Notes under the pieces: generated by a model
What the model was told of the DNA's origin: nothing
The model's database searches: none
The model's input: the letters and a program-made list of their open reading frames with translations, nothing else
In this document: piece by piece, positions 42,047 through 49,996 of the stretch
How the letters are laid out: each line of letters opens with the position of its first letter
How positions within the stretch are numbered: position 1 is the first letter of the stretch
From: Clostridiaceae bacterium
GTDB taxonomy: Bacteria; Bacillota; Clostridia; Oscillospirales; Acutalibacteraceae
DNA length: 55,536 nt
Reading direction: 5' to 3'
Assembly (NCBI GenBank): GCA_016292455.1
Contig: JAEDIL010000003.1
Coordinates: forward strand, 1 to 55,536
Position numbers and translations under genes: made by a program

Positions 42047-45000
42047 TCACCGTCTCAGAGCAACATTTTCTTCGCCGAAAATATATTCAAGTTCGTGAAG
42101 AACCGGTTCGCTCATTTCAAGTGTGCCGAAATGCTCATACTTTCTGCTGTTTTCATAATAGCAATAGACGGGAAAGCTGCCATCAAAAATATTTTTGAGC
42201 GTTCCAAGCTTTTCAAGTCTTGAATCTTCCCTGCTTTTTACCCGAATGAAAACACCGGTTCTTTTTTTTGCCGGCTTTTTTTCTCGGACGTCATCTTCTG
42301 CGTTTTCAGGACATCTTTCGATACTCTCGCAGATAATTGACGGTTCTCTGTCCTCACGAAGGCTGAGTCTGCCCCGGACAAGAATAACTTTTCCCGGTTG
42401 AAGCAGCAAAGCCTTTTCGGAAAACAGCTTTGAAAAAACAATACATTCGGCCGTTCCGGTCAGGTCTTCCAGCTTCACAAAACACATCGTTGAATTGCTT
42501 TTTGTCGTTTTGCGTTGAAGAGCTGAAACCGCTCCCAGAACAAGAACTGCACAGTTATCCTTATACTTTTCCGATGCTTCCTCACCGGCCCGCAGAAGGT
42601 CGGCTATTCTGTCTGCTCTCAGTTTTCCGGAAACGCTCTTATATTTTTCCATAGGATGCCCCGAAAGATACAGACCCGTCACTTCTTTTTCATATTCGAG
42701 AAGTGTCCCGAATTCAAGCTCCTCCATTTTCGGCGCCCTGAACTGCTCGGCAGATGAAAAGGCGGAATCATCGTCAAAAAATCCGATCTGACCGGCGACA
42801 TTGCGCCGCTTGTCGTCTTCCAGGTTGGCAATTATGAGAGGAAGCATATATATCATCTGGCGGCGGTTAAGACCCAGACCGTCCAATGCGCCGCACTTGA
42901 TAAGGCTTTCAACGGCTCTGCGGTTGAACTCCTTTCCGTAGGTACGGCAGCAAAAATCGTCAAAGCTCTTATACGGCGAAATTTTCCGCTTTTCCGAAAT
43001 TATTCTGATAAAACCTCTTCCGAGGTTTTTTACGGCAAGAAGTCCGAAGCGGATAGCTTTTCCGGAAACGGTAAAGCCCTCATCACTTTCGTTGACATGC
43101 GGCGGAAGTACCCTGATTGAAAGGCGCGAGCATTCTTCAATATAAGCCGAAACCTTTGACGAGCTGTCAAGCACACTTGTCAGCGTTGCAGCAAGGAGTT
43201 CGCACGGATAATGGCATTTGAGAAAGGCTGTCTGATAGGAAACAAAGGCGTATGCAGCCGCATGGGCTTTGTTGAAGGCGTACTTTGCAAAGTTTGACAT
43301 TTCGTCAAAAAGCTCATTCGCCGTTTTTTCGCTTATTCCGTTTGCAACGGCTCCGCAGCAAAGGACGTTCCCGTTTTCGTCTTTTAGTCCGTGAACAAAG
43401 TTTTCACGTTCCTTTGCCATTACGTCAAGCTTCTTCTTTGACATTGCCCTTCGGACAAGGTCGGCGCGTCCATAGGAATAGCCGGCAACCTTCCGGCAGA
43501 TCTGCATAACCTGCTCCTGATAGACCATGCAACCGTAGGTTACGGAAAGAATGTCCCTGACTTCCTCGCATTTATACTTTGTCTGCTCCGGGTGATGACG
43601 GTTATTTATATAGGTATCAATTGAGTCGGCAGGACCGGGACGATAAAGGGAAATGACAGCAATCAGATCTTCAAGACTTTCAGGACGAAGGCGTGTCAGC
43701 ACACTGCGCATTCCGGCAGATTCAAACTGAAAAACTCCGTCTGTCCGTCCGCCGGAAAGCATTTCAAACGTTGCTTTATCGTTAATCTCTATGTCTTTTT
43801 CCGAAAAGCCGGGATTGGTTTTTCGGATCATTCTTAGTGTATCATTGATAACAGTCAGCGTCCGCAGACCGAGAAAATCCATTTTTAAAAGTCCGAGACT
43901 TTCAAGCTCAGTCATTGTATACTGCGTTACAACACTTTCGTCATTGACGGCAAGCGGAACATAGTCCGAAACCACGTTGCGCGTTATTACGACGCCGGCA
44001 GCATGGGTTGAAGCATGGCGCGGCATTCCCTCAACCCGCCTTGCCATGTCAATAAGCCGGCGCGTATCCTCATTTGTTTTATAAGCCGCCGACAATTCCT
44101 TTGAGCCTTTCAGAGCCTTGTCAATTGTGATTTTCAACTCATTCGGAATCTGCTTTGCAACAGCGTCAACAACAGGGTATGCAAGACCCATAACACGACC
44201 GACATCACGTATTGCCGCGCGGGCAGCAAGTGTTCCGAAGGTGACAATCTGTGCAACGTGGTCGTAGCCGTATTTACTTATAACGTAGTCTATTACTTCC
44301 TGGCGGCGGACATAGCAGAAATCAACGTCAAAGTCAGGCATACTTACGCGCTCGGGATTGAGAAAGCGCTCAAAAAGAAGGTTATACTTCATCGGGTCAA
44401 TTCCCGTTATCCCGATGCAATACGCCGCAAGACTTGCCGCGCCCGAGCCTCTTCCGGGTCCTACGGGTATGCCTTTGCTTTTCGCGTAGCTTATAAAATC
44501 ATGGACAATCAGATAGTAATCAACATAACCCATTTCATTGATTACCGAAAGCTCATAGTTAAGTCTGTCAACATAATCCTGCGGAGGATTCTCGCCTTTC
44601 AGCTGACAAAGACCGTAGAAACACTGCCGTTTGAAATACTCAAAGTGATCCATATTGTTCGGAACTTCAAAATGCGGCAGCTTGGTTTTTCCGAATTCAA
44701 ATTCCAGGTTACACATATCGGCAATTTTCTGCGTATTGTCAACCGCCTGCAAAGCCGAAGAAAACAGCGAGCGCATTTCCTCCTCGGTTTTAAGATAAAA
44801 CTCCTGAGTTTCAAATTCAAGACCGGTTTCCTCGCCGAGAATATGGTTCGTCTGAATACAAATCAGAACCTGCTGAACGGCAGAGTCCTGCTTATTGATA
44901 TAATGGGTGTCGTTCGTTGCAACAAGCGGGATTCCCGTCTCTTGTGAAAGTCGAATAAGCTCAGGCAGAATTGTCAGCTCCTCGCGCAGTGAGTGATTCT

Positions 45001-45523
45001 GAATTTCAATGTAATAGTTTCCTCTGCCGAAAACCTCGTCATACCACAGAGCGGTTTTTCTTGCGCCGTCAAAGTCGCCGCGCAAAAGAGAGCGCGGAAC
45101 TTCGCCGGCAAGACATGCCGAAAGCGCAATGAGCCCTTCATGGTGCTTTTCAAGCAGTTCACGGTCAATTCGCGGCTTGGTGTAAAAGCCCTCTGTCCAA
45201 GATTTGCTGACCATTTCAATAAGGTTCTTATATCCGGTTTCGTTTTTGCAAAGTAAAATCAGGTGGTAACGCTCGTTGTCCAGTCCGTGAACCTTGTCGT
45301 GCCGCGTTCTTGCCGCCACATAGCACTCACAGCCGATTATCGGCTTTATTCCCGCGGCCTTTGCCGCTTTGTAAAATTCAATAACTCCGTACATTACGCC
45401 GTGGTCGGTTATTGCCGCGGCAGTCTGCCCTTTTTCTTTAAGAGCCGAAATCAGCTCATCTATCCGGCAGGCGCCGTCAAGCAGACTGTATTCGGTATGA
45501 AGATGAAGATGAGTGAAAGCCAT
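42047..45523 (-). CDS. dnaE: DNA polymerase III alpha subunit DnaE
   Basis: A 1158-residue DnaE-type replicative polymerase. The N-terminal PHP domain begins FTHLHLHTEYSLLDGA; the catalytic aspartates are in MPDFDVDFCYVRRQEVIDYV; GPGRGSGAASLAAYCIGI and the helix-hairpin-helix string RVLPPHVNESDEGFTV follow, with a C-terminal OB fold. No 3'-5' exonuclease insertion is seen. The start at 45523 uses AAAGGCGG upstream; the frame runs open to 45580 into the rqcH end without support. The dnaE-pfkA neighbourhood is common in Firmicutes. A separate polC is expected elsewhere. Confidence 0.97.
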   Translation of the reverse strand: MAFTHLHLHTEYSLLDGACRIDELISALKEKGQTAAAITDHGVMYGVIEFYKAAKAAGIKPIIGCECYVAARTRHDKVHGLDNERYHLILLCKNETGYKNLIEMVSKSWTEGFYTKPRIDRELLEKHHEGLIALSACLAGEVPRSLLRGDFDGARKTALWYDEVFGRGNYYIEIQNHSLREELTILPELIRLSQETGIPLVATNDTHYINKQDSAVQQVLICIQTNHILGEETGLEFETQEFYLKTEEEMRSLFSSALQAVDNTQKIADMCNLEFEFGKTKLPHFEVPNNMDHFEYFKRQCFYGLCQLKGENPPQDYVDRLNYELSVINEMGYVDYYLIVHDFISYAKSKGIPVGPGRGSGAASLAAYCIGITGIDPMKYNLLFERFLNPERVSMPDFDVDFCYVRRQEVIDYVISKYGYDHVAQIVTFGTLAARAAIRDVGRVMGLAYPVVDAVAKQIPNELKITIDKALKGSKELSAAYKTNEDTRRLIDMARRVEGMPRHASTHAAGVVITRNVVSDYVPLAVNDESVVTQYTMTELESLGLLKMDFLGLRTLTVINDTLRMIRKTNPGFSEKDIEINDKATFEMLSGGRTDGVFQFESAGMRSVLTRLRPESLEDLIAVISLYRPGPADSIDTYINNRHHPEQTKYKCEEVRDILSVTYGCMVYQEQVMQICRKVAGYSYGRADLVRRAMSKKKLDVMAKERENFVHGLKDENGNVLCCGAVANGISEKTANELFDEMSNFAKYAFNKAHAAAYAFVSYQTAFLKCHYPCELLAATLTSVLDSSSKVSAYIEECSRLSIRVLPPHVNESDEGFTVSGKAIRFGLLAVKNLGRGFIRIISEKRKISPYKSFDDFCCRTYGKEFNRRAVESLIKCGALDGLGLNRRQMIYMLPLIIANLEDDKRRNVAGQIGFFDDDSAFSSAEQFRAPKMEELEFGTLLEYEKEVTGLYLSGHPMEKYKSVSGKLRADRIADLLRAGEEASEKYKDNCAVLVLGAVSALQRKTTKSNSTMCFVKLEDLTGTAECIVFSKLFSEKALLLQPGKVILVRGRLSLREDREPSIICESIERCPENAEDDVREKKPAKKRTGVFIRVKSREDSRLEKLGTLKNIFDGSFPVYCYYENSRKYEHFGTLEMSEPVLHELEYIFGEENVALRR

Positions 45524-45554
45524 CGGGCACCGCCTTTCATATTTTTTTTGACTG

Positions 45555-47306
45555 TTATCTGACAAACAGCTTTTCTGCAAGCTCTTTGTCGGGATTAACC
45601 GTTATTGTGAAATATTCATGATAAATAACCTTTCCCGGCTTTGCGCCGACAGGCTTTTTGAGCGCTTTGACGCGTGTATAATCAACCGGAACAAGCGAAG
45701 ACTGCGACGCTTTGCTGTGGCAGGCGGCAATAACCGCCGCCTCCTCAATGGCTCTGTCCGAAACCTCGCCGTTCTGACTGACTATTATAACGTGGGAACC
45801 CGGAAAGCCCTGCGTGTGAAGCCAGACATCGCTTTTTGCCGCCGTTTTCATTGAAAGGCGATCATTCTGAATGTTGTTTCTGCCGACAAGAATTCTGTAT
45901 CCGTCACTTGAAAGATATTCAAACGGTGCGAGCGGCTTCTGCGAACGGTTTTTCGCCGCGTTTTTCGATTTTAGATAGCCGCCATCGGACAGTTCAAGCC
46001 GTATTGCAGACAGTTCTGCATCACTCTCAGCGCGCGAAAGCTCGTCAAGCACCGATTCAAAATAGACAAGCTCAGCTTCACCGCGTTCAATCAGTTTTGT
46101 CAGCATAACCTGCGCGGTTTTGGCTTTGCGGTATTCTTTATAGTATTTGTTTGCATTCTCCGTGGGCGTGAGAGCCGGGTCGCAGGGAATACGCACCGGA
46201 TTCATTGAATCATAGTAATTCGGCACTTCATAAACACAGCTGCCTTTTTGAAGAATATGAAGATTTGCGGTTATCAGCTCACCGAAAAGCCGCAGCTGCT
46301 CTCTGTCCGCGCAGCGTTTAAGCTCCTCACGCTGATTGTTCAGCTTGCGCGCAGTACGCTCTACAAGGGTATTCAGAAGCTTGAAAAGCTCCTCTCCTCT
46401 GTGAGTGATCCGATTGATTCTGTCGCGCTCATAAAAGAAGTCATCAAGAAGAAAAGAAGGACTTTCATATTCTTTCACCTTCACAGCACCCTCATACTGA
46501 CCGACATCGAAAAAGCACATATCCCTGGGCTTTTTGTCATTGTCAAGCAGCATGAAAACGCTTTTTGACTTGTGAAGCGATTTTTTCAAAAATTCAAGAA
46601 CAAGGTGGAGTCGCTCTTTCTGAAAGGCAGTCATTGAGCCGACAAAAATATCCTCTCCGGCTGCTCTGAACGCAATTTCACGCGCCGCAACGGGTGAAAC
46701 GCCCTGAACACATTCAAGAACAGCAGAGGAAAGATACTTGTTTTCAAGCGTGGCTATTCTATCTGCAATTTCATCAATTGCGGCGGTTTCAAGGCAAAGC
46801 TTGTCCTGACCGGGCGGCAGCTTATATTCTATTCCGGGAAGAATCTGACGGACGGAAGAGGTGGTAAGGTCAACGCGCTTTATTGAATCTATAACCTTTC
46901 CCGCACCGTTAATCAGAATCAGATTGCTGTATTTTCCCATGATTTCAATGCAAAGGGTGAGCGAAACTCTGTCTTTGATTTCGTTTGTTGCGTCAAAATC
47001 AATGAAAACCACGCGGTCAAGCTCACGCTGTCTGACAGCAGTGATTTTCGCGGCTGTCAGGTGTTTTCTAAGCAGCATGCAGAACATCGGCGGAACAGAC
47101 GGGTTCTGAACAGCGTGTGAAGTGAAATGTATGCGCGGACTGTCCGCACGAACGCAGATGAGCAGACGGAAAGTTCCGCTCTTACCCCGAAGAAGAAGAA
47201 CAATCTCTTCCCGTCCGGGCTGCTGAACCTTGTCCACACGAAGTCCGACAGCGCTTTCTCGAAGCTCGTCGCAAACTTTTGACAGAAAAATGCCATCAAG
47301 TGCCAT
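45555..47306 (-). CDS. rqcH: Ribosome quality control protein RqcH (NFACT family)
   Basis: A 583-residue Rqc2 homolog that binds stalled 50S subunits and adds C-terminal alanine tails to nascent chains. NFACT-N starts MALDGIFLSKVCDEL; the residues needed for tailing, D97 and R98, are visible in RELDRVVFIDFD. A helix-hairpin-helix and coiled-coil middle follows, then NFACT-R with GRNNIQNDRLSMKTAAKSD and VWLHTQGFPGSHVII. Older annotations call it fibronectin-binding protein A. It is 6 bases from the Nif3-like gene and 31 bases from dnaE. Confidence 0.95.
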   Translation of the reverse strand: MALDGIFLSKVCDELRESAVGLRVDKVQQPGREEIVLLLRGKSGTFRLLICVRADSPRIHFTSHAVQNPSVPPMFCMLLRKHLTAAKITAVRQRELDRVVFIDFDATNEIKDRVSLTLCIEIMGKYSNLILINGAGKVIDSIKRVDLTTSSVRQILPGIEYKLPPGQDKLCLETAAIDEIADRIATLENKYLSSAVLECVQGVSPVAAREIAFRAAGEDIFVGSMTAFQKERLHLVLEFLKKSLHKSKSVFMLLDNDKKPRDMCFFDVGQYEGAVKVKEYESPSFLLDDFFYERDRINRITHRGEELFKLLNTLVERTARKLNNQREELKRCADREQLRLFGELITANLHILQKGSCVYEVPNYYDSMNPVRIPCDPALTPTENANKYYKEYRKAKTAQVMLTKLIERGEAELVYFESVLDELSRAESDAELSAIRLELSDGGYLKSKNAAKNRSQKPLAPFEYLSSDGYRILVGRNNIQNDRLSMKTAAKSDVWLHTQGFPGSHVIIVSQNGEVSDRAIEEAAVIAACHSKASQSSLVPVDYTRVKALKKPVGAKPGKVIYHEYFTITVNPDKELAEKLFVR

Positions 47307-47312
47307 GAGTAA

Positions 47313-48083
47313 TCAATCCTTATATTTAATAAACCTGACGGGATTGCTTTGTGAAAGCAAGACCGTTTCAAGCTCGGGAAATTCTTTGTTAATCATTTTC
47401 TGAAGCGAAGCCATTGAATAATACTCGGTTTCAAAATGGCCTGCGGCAACAACCGTCAAACCTTTTTCCTTGGCTTCAAGCATTTCATGGTGGCTGATGT
47501 CACCGGTTATGTAGCCTTGTGCACCGCAGGAAATAACCTCGTTTGCAAAGCACATTCCCGCTCCGCCGCAAACGGCAACACGGGTAATTGTTCCTTTTCC
47601 CTCAACAAGCCGAACCGTGGTGTTAAGCTTTTCGGCAACAAAAGAGGCCAGCTCATCAGGTTCAAGCGGGTCAATATCGCCGACCCGTGCCATTGGACGC
47701 ACGGATTCTTCACTTTCAACGCCGACAGAATTTCTGATTGAGAAAAGCGAACACAAATAATCATTCACTCCGCCGTCTGCGCAGTCAAAACAGGTGTGGG
47801 CGGAAATTGCATTTATTCCGCTTTTTGCAAGCTCATATGCCATGTTTCCCGAAAGAAAGTTCTTTTGAGCTCTGAAAATTATCGGGTGATGAGTAACAAT
47901 AAGGTCAACATTGTTCTTTTTTGCTTCGTCAAGTGTTTCACTCGTCAGATCAAGGCAAAAGCCGACCCTTCTGACCTCTGAATCAGCGTTGCCGACAAGC
48001 AGACCGCAGTTATCCCATTCGCATTTTGTTGAATACGGAGCAATCCGGTCAATAAACCCGGAAACCATTTTTACTGTAATCAT
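47313..48083 (-). CDS. Nif3-like dinuclear metal center protein (YqfO type)
   Basis: A 256-residue Nif3/YqfO-family protein that forms a hexameric ring with two metals per subunit. Metal-binding strings are CEWDNCGLLVGN near the N-terminus, LIVTHHPIIFRAQK, and the C-terminal GHFETEYYSM. It lacks the long insertion of Bacillus YqfO. The function is unsettled; some members are annotated as GTP cyclohydrolase. It overlaps trmK by 4 bases, the usual trmK-yqfO coupling. Confidence 0.92.
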   Translation of the reverse strand: MITVKMVSGFIDRIAPYSTKCEWDNCGLLVGNADSEVRRVGFCLDLTSETLDEAKKNNVDLIVTHHPIIFRAQKNFLSGNMAYELAKSGINAISAHTCFDCADGGVNDYLCSLFSIRNSVGVESEESVRPMARVGDIDPLEPDELASFVAEKLNTTVRLVEGKGTITRVAVCGGAGMCFANEVISCGAQGYITGDISHHEMLEAKEKGLTVVAAGHFETEYYSMASLQKMINKEFPELETVLLSQSNPVRFIKYKD

Positions 48084-48784
48084 ATTTTTTCCTCCGTCAG
48101 TCTTTTAAAGTCGTTGATTATTTCCGAAAGCCGCGCGACCTCGGCTGCGTTATCCGCAGTCGCATTTTTCAAAGCGCAGTACCGCTTTTCAAGGCAGGAA
48201 AGCTGTTTTTGAAGATAGGCTTTTGTAATCTCATCATCATGCCGATAAAGTGTTCCGACATACGGCACGGCAGGCGAAAAAGGCTGTGCCTTCCCTGTGT
48301 ATTCTGCTGCAATTGCACAATAATAGTGCCGACCGTCCTTTGAACAGCGTTCCTCAACAACGTCAAATCCGTTTTCCAAAAGAAAGCGGCGAAGCTCATG
48401 AGCATGACTCATGGGTTGAAGCACAAGACGGAAGCGGCTGTTTTTCAGCCAATTTGTTCTTGCAATAAGCTCCGTCATGAGCAGCCCGCCCATGCCTGCA
48501 ATAACAACATCGTCACAGTCGTTTTCGCTGATGCCGTCAAGTCCGTCAGATAAAACAGTTTTTATTCTGTTTTCCAGCGAATACATTTTAATTGTCTTTT
48601 TTGCGTTTTCAAGCGGCATTTCGCGAAGATCTGCGGCAACGGCGGACGGCGAAACACCGTTTTGCAAGAGGTAAACGGGAATATAGGCGTGATCGGTTCC
48701 GATGTCCGCAACGCGTGAGCCCGGTCGAACCAAAGCGGCAACGGAAAGAAGGCGCGCGTCAAGTTTAACAGTCTGCAAAAACAA
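48080..48784 (-). CDS. trmK: tRNA (adenine-22-N1)-methyltransferase
   Basis: A 234-residue class I methyltransferase of the TrmK/YqfN family, forming m1A22 in tRNA. The SAM-binding motif is SRVADIGTDHAYIPVYLLQ; ADLREMPLENAKKTI and VVIAGMGGLLMTELI are family signatures, and the C-terminal part is a coiled-coil helix. It heads the minus-strand run trmK-nif3-rqcH-dnaE. Its start has AGGAG in CTTTGAGGAGTTTTG just upstream. Confidence 0.95.
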   Translation of the reverse strand: MFLQTVKLDARLLSVAALVRPGSRVADIGTDHAYIPVYLLQNGVSPSAVAADLREMPLENAKKTIKMYSLENRIKTVLSDGLDGISENDCDDVVIAGMGGLLMTELIARTNWLKNSRFRLVLQPMSHAHELRRFLLENGFDVVEERCSKDGRHYYCAIAAEYTGKAQPFSPAVPYVGTLYRHDDEITKAYLQKQLSCLEKRYCALKNATADNAAEVARLSEIINDFKRLTEEKI

Positions 48785-48810
48785 AACTCCTCAAAGCGTA
48801 TCTTTTATCC

Positions 48811-48923
48811 GGCACAAAGCGTATGACAGGAAAAATCAAAAGCTATAAGACACAAAAAGCGTAATACTACCGCCAATTGTGAATTATAGCTTTTTGTTTC
48901 AAAATTGCTTTCCGGTTTGTGCC
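48811..48923. repeat. Imperfect ~110-bp palindrome upstream of trmK
   Basis: Nested matching blocks face each other: GGCACAAA (48811-48818) with TTTGTGCC (48916-48923), and AAAAGCTATAA (48838-48848) with TTATAGCTTTT (48884-48894), with shorter matches between. It could be a palindromic intergenic repeat or an extended mRNA leader structure; a TATAAT for trmK lies inside the right arm. Confidence 0.5.
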
Positions 48924-48974
48924 AGAACAAGACAACGCCGAAAATTCTAAAAGTTTTTCAAGAGCCTCAGACAA

Positions 48975-49181
48975 TCAGTGCTCCGAAGCAAGGTATGCGT
49001 TGACTCTTGCAACAAGCTCATCAGCGTCAACACCGTGAACAGCACAAGCTTCCTCAACAGATTCGCCTCTTGCCGAAGGGCAACCGAGGCAGTGCATACC
49101 CATTTCAAAGAAGAACATAGCAGTTCCTCTGTCGGCGTCAAGAATGTCGCCGATAAGCATATCTTTTGTAATTTCTTTCAT
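48975..49181 (-). CDS. DUF1858 domain protein (disulfide-redox type)
   Basis: A 68-residue DUF1858 protein. The family pattern is clear: MLIGDILDADRGTAMFFFEMG followed by the redox-type Cys pair in MHCLGCPSARGESVEEAC and an acidic helix (HGVDADELVARVNAYL). Such small proteins are linked to hybrid-cluster or redox enzymes, but the partner is not visible here. ATG 49181 has AGAGGAAA upstream. It appears monocistronic. Confidence 0.88.
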   Translation of the reverse strand: MKEITKDMLIGDILDADRGTAMFFFEMGMHCLGCPSARGESVEEACAVHGVDADELVARVNAYLASEH

Positions 49182-49252
49182 AATCAGTTTCCTCTCGTTT
49201 TAAATTATTCTCGGCAAAACGAGTCATTTTATTCGGTCATGTTGAACCTTTG

Positions 49253-49792
49253 TCAGCTGAACATGAACTTTTTGATCATAACGATGATAACAATACCCAT
49301 CTTGACGCAAAGACCGGTCATGAGAGAATTGAGAATGATGACTGCTTTCTCAGTCTCGTTGTTCTTCTTAGCCTTGGAATAAAGGATGAGACCGACAAGG
49401 GCAAAAAGGAAAGAGAAGAACTTCTGTGCTTTGCTGGCCGGGCAGGCGGCAGCGGCAGCCTTTTTTGCGAGCTTCTTTTCTTTTTTGAGTTCTTTTTTGC
49501 TCTTTACCGGAGCGGCAGGAGCAGCAGCCGGTGCAGCCGGAGCGGCATATACGGGAGCGGCTGCCGGAGCAGCAGGTGCGGCAGCTTCGGGAGCAGCAGG
49601 TGCGGCATATACGGGAGCGGCAGCCTGAACAGCTTCGGGAGCAGCAGGAGCAACCGGTTCCGCAGGCTGAGAATAAACATTGGCAACCGGCTCAGCAACA
49701 GCGGCAGGCTGCTGAGGCTCTACCTTCTGGCCGCAGATAAAGCAAAAATCTGAATTGTTATCGATTTCATTTCCGCAAAACTTACAAATCAT
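49253..49792 (-). CDS. Zinc-ribbon protein with Ala/Pro-rich stalk and C-terminal membrane helices
   Basis: A 179-residue protein with an N-terminal zinc ribbon (CKFCGNEI...CFICGQKV). About 70 residues of Ala/Pro/Val low complexity follow, containing two near-identical copies of VYAAPAAPEAAAPAAP-type units. A lysine-rich segment (KSKKELKKEKKLAKKA) precedes two hydrophobic helices (FFSFLFALVGLILY and LCVKMGIVIIVMI). Similar zinc-ribbon membrane proteins are common in Clostridia, with unknown roles. The repeat is nearly identical in DNA, so copy number may vary between strains. Confidence 0.8.
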   Translation of the reverse strand: MICKFCGNEIDNNSDFCFICGQKVEPQQPAAVAEPVANVYSQPAEPVAPAAPEAVQAAAPVYAAPAAPEAAAPAAPAAAPVYAAPAAPAAAPAAPVKSKKELKKEKKLAKKAAAAACPASKAQKFFSFLFALVGLILYSKAKKNNETEKAVIILNSLMTGLCVKMGIVIIVMIKKFMFS

Positions 49793-49912
49793 AGAGTAAT
49801 CCCCCTAAATATTTATGTCTCATTATAACATCATCTTTATACTTTTACAATAGAGTTTTTTAATAAAAATTGCTTAATCTGCCACTTATTTGCGAAAAAA
49901 AGCTCAAATTTC

Positions 49913-49941
49913 TTGAATACTTTTGTGTTTTACTGTAAAAT
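49913..49941 (+). promoter_or_regulatory. Promoter of the ABC-F gene
   Basis: TTGAAT (49913-49918), 17 bases and TAAAAT (49936-49941). The predicted start near 49948 leaves a leader of about 50 bases. Confidence 0.65.
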
Positions 49942-49996
49942 GTCTGCTGTGCGTACGCGTTTTGCACGCAAAACTGAAAAATACGGGGTAAAACCG

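Noticed and set aside
44258..44947. A 229-codon plus-strand frame inside dnaE
   Set aside because: It is antisense to conserved DnaE catalytic sequence and has no start signals.
48811..48923. CRISPR-like or tRNA-like structure
   Set aside because: The symmetry is a single palindrome without repeated units, and there is no cloverleaf or CCA-adjacent acceptor stem. No CRISPR array or tRNA was found anywhere in the window.
49250..49753. Ser/Gly/Arg-rich plus-strand frame, and other frames, over the Ala/Pro repeat
   Set aside because: These are frame shadows of a GC-rich repeat in the zinc-ribbon gene on the minus strand.
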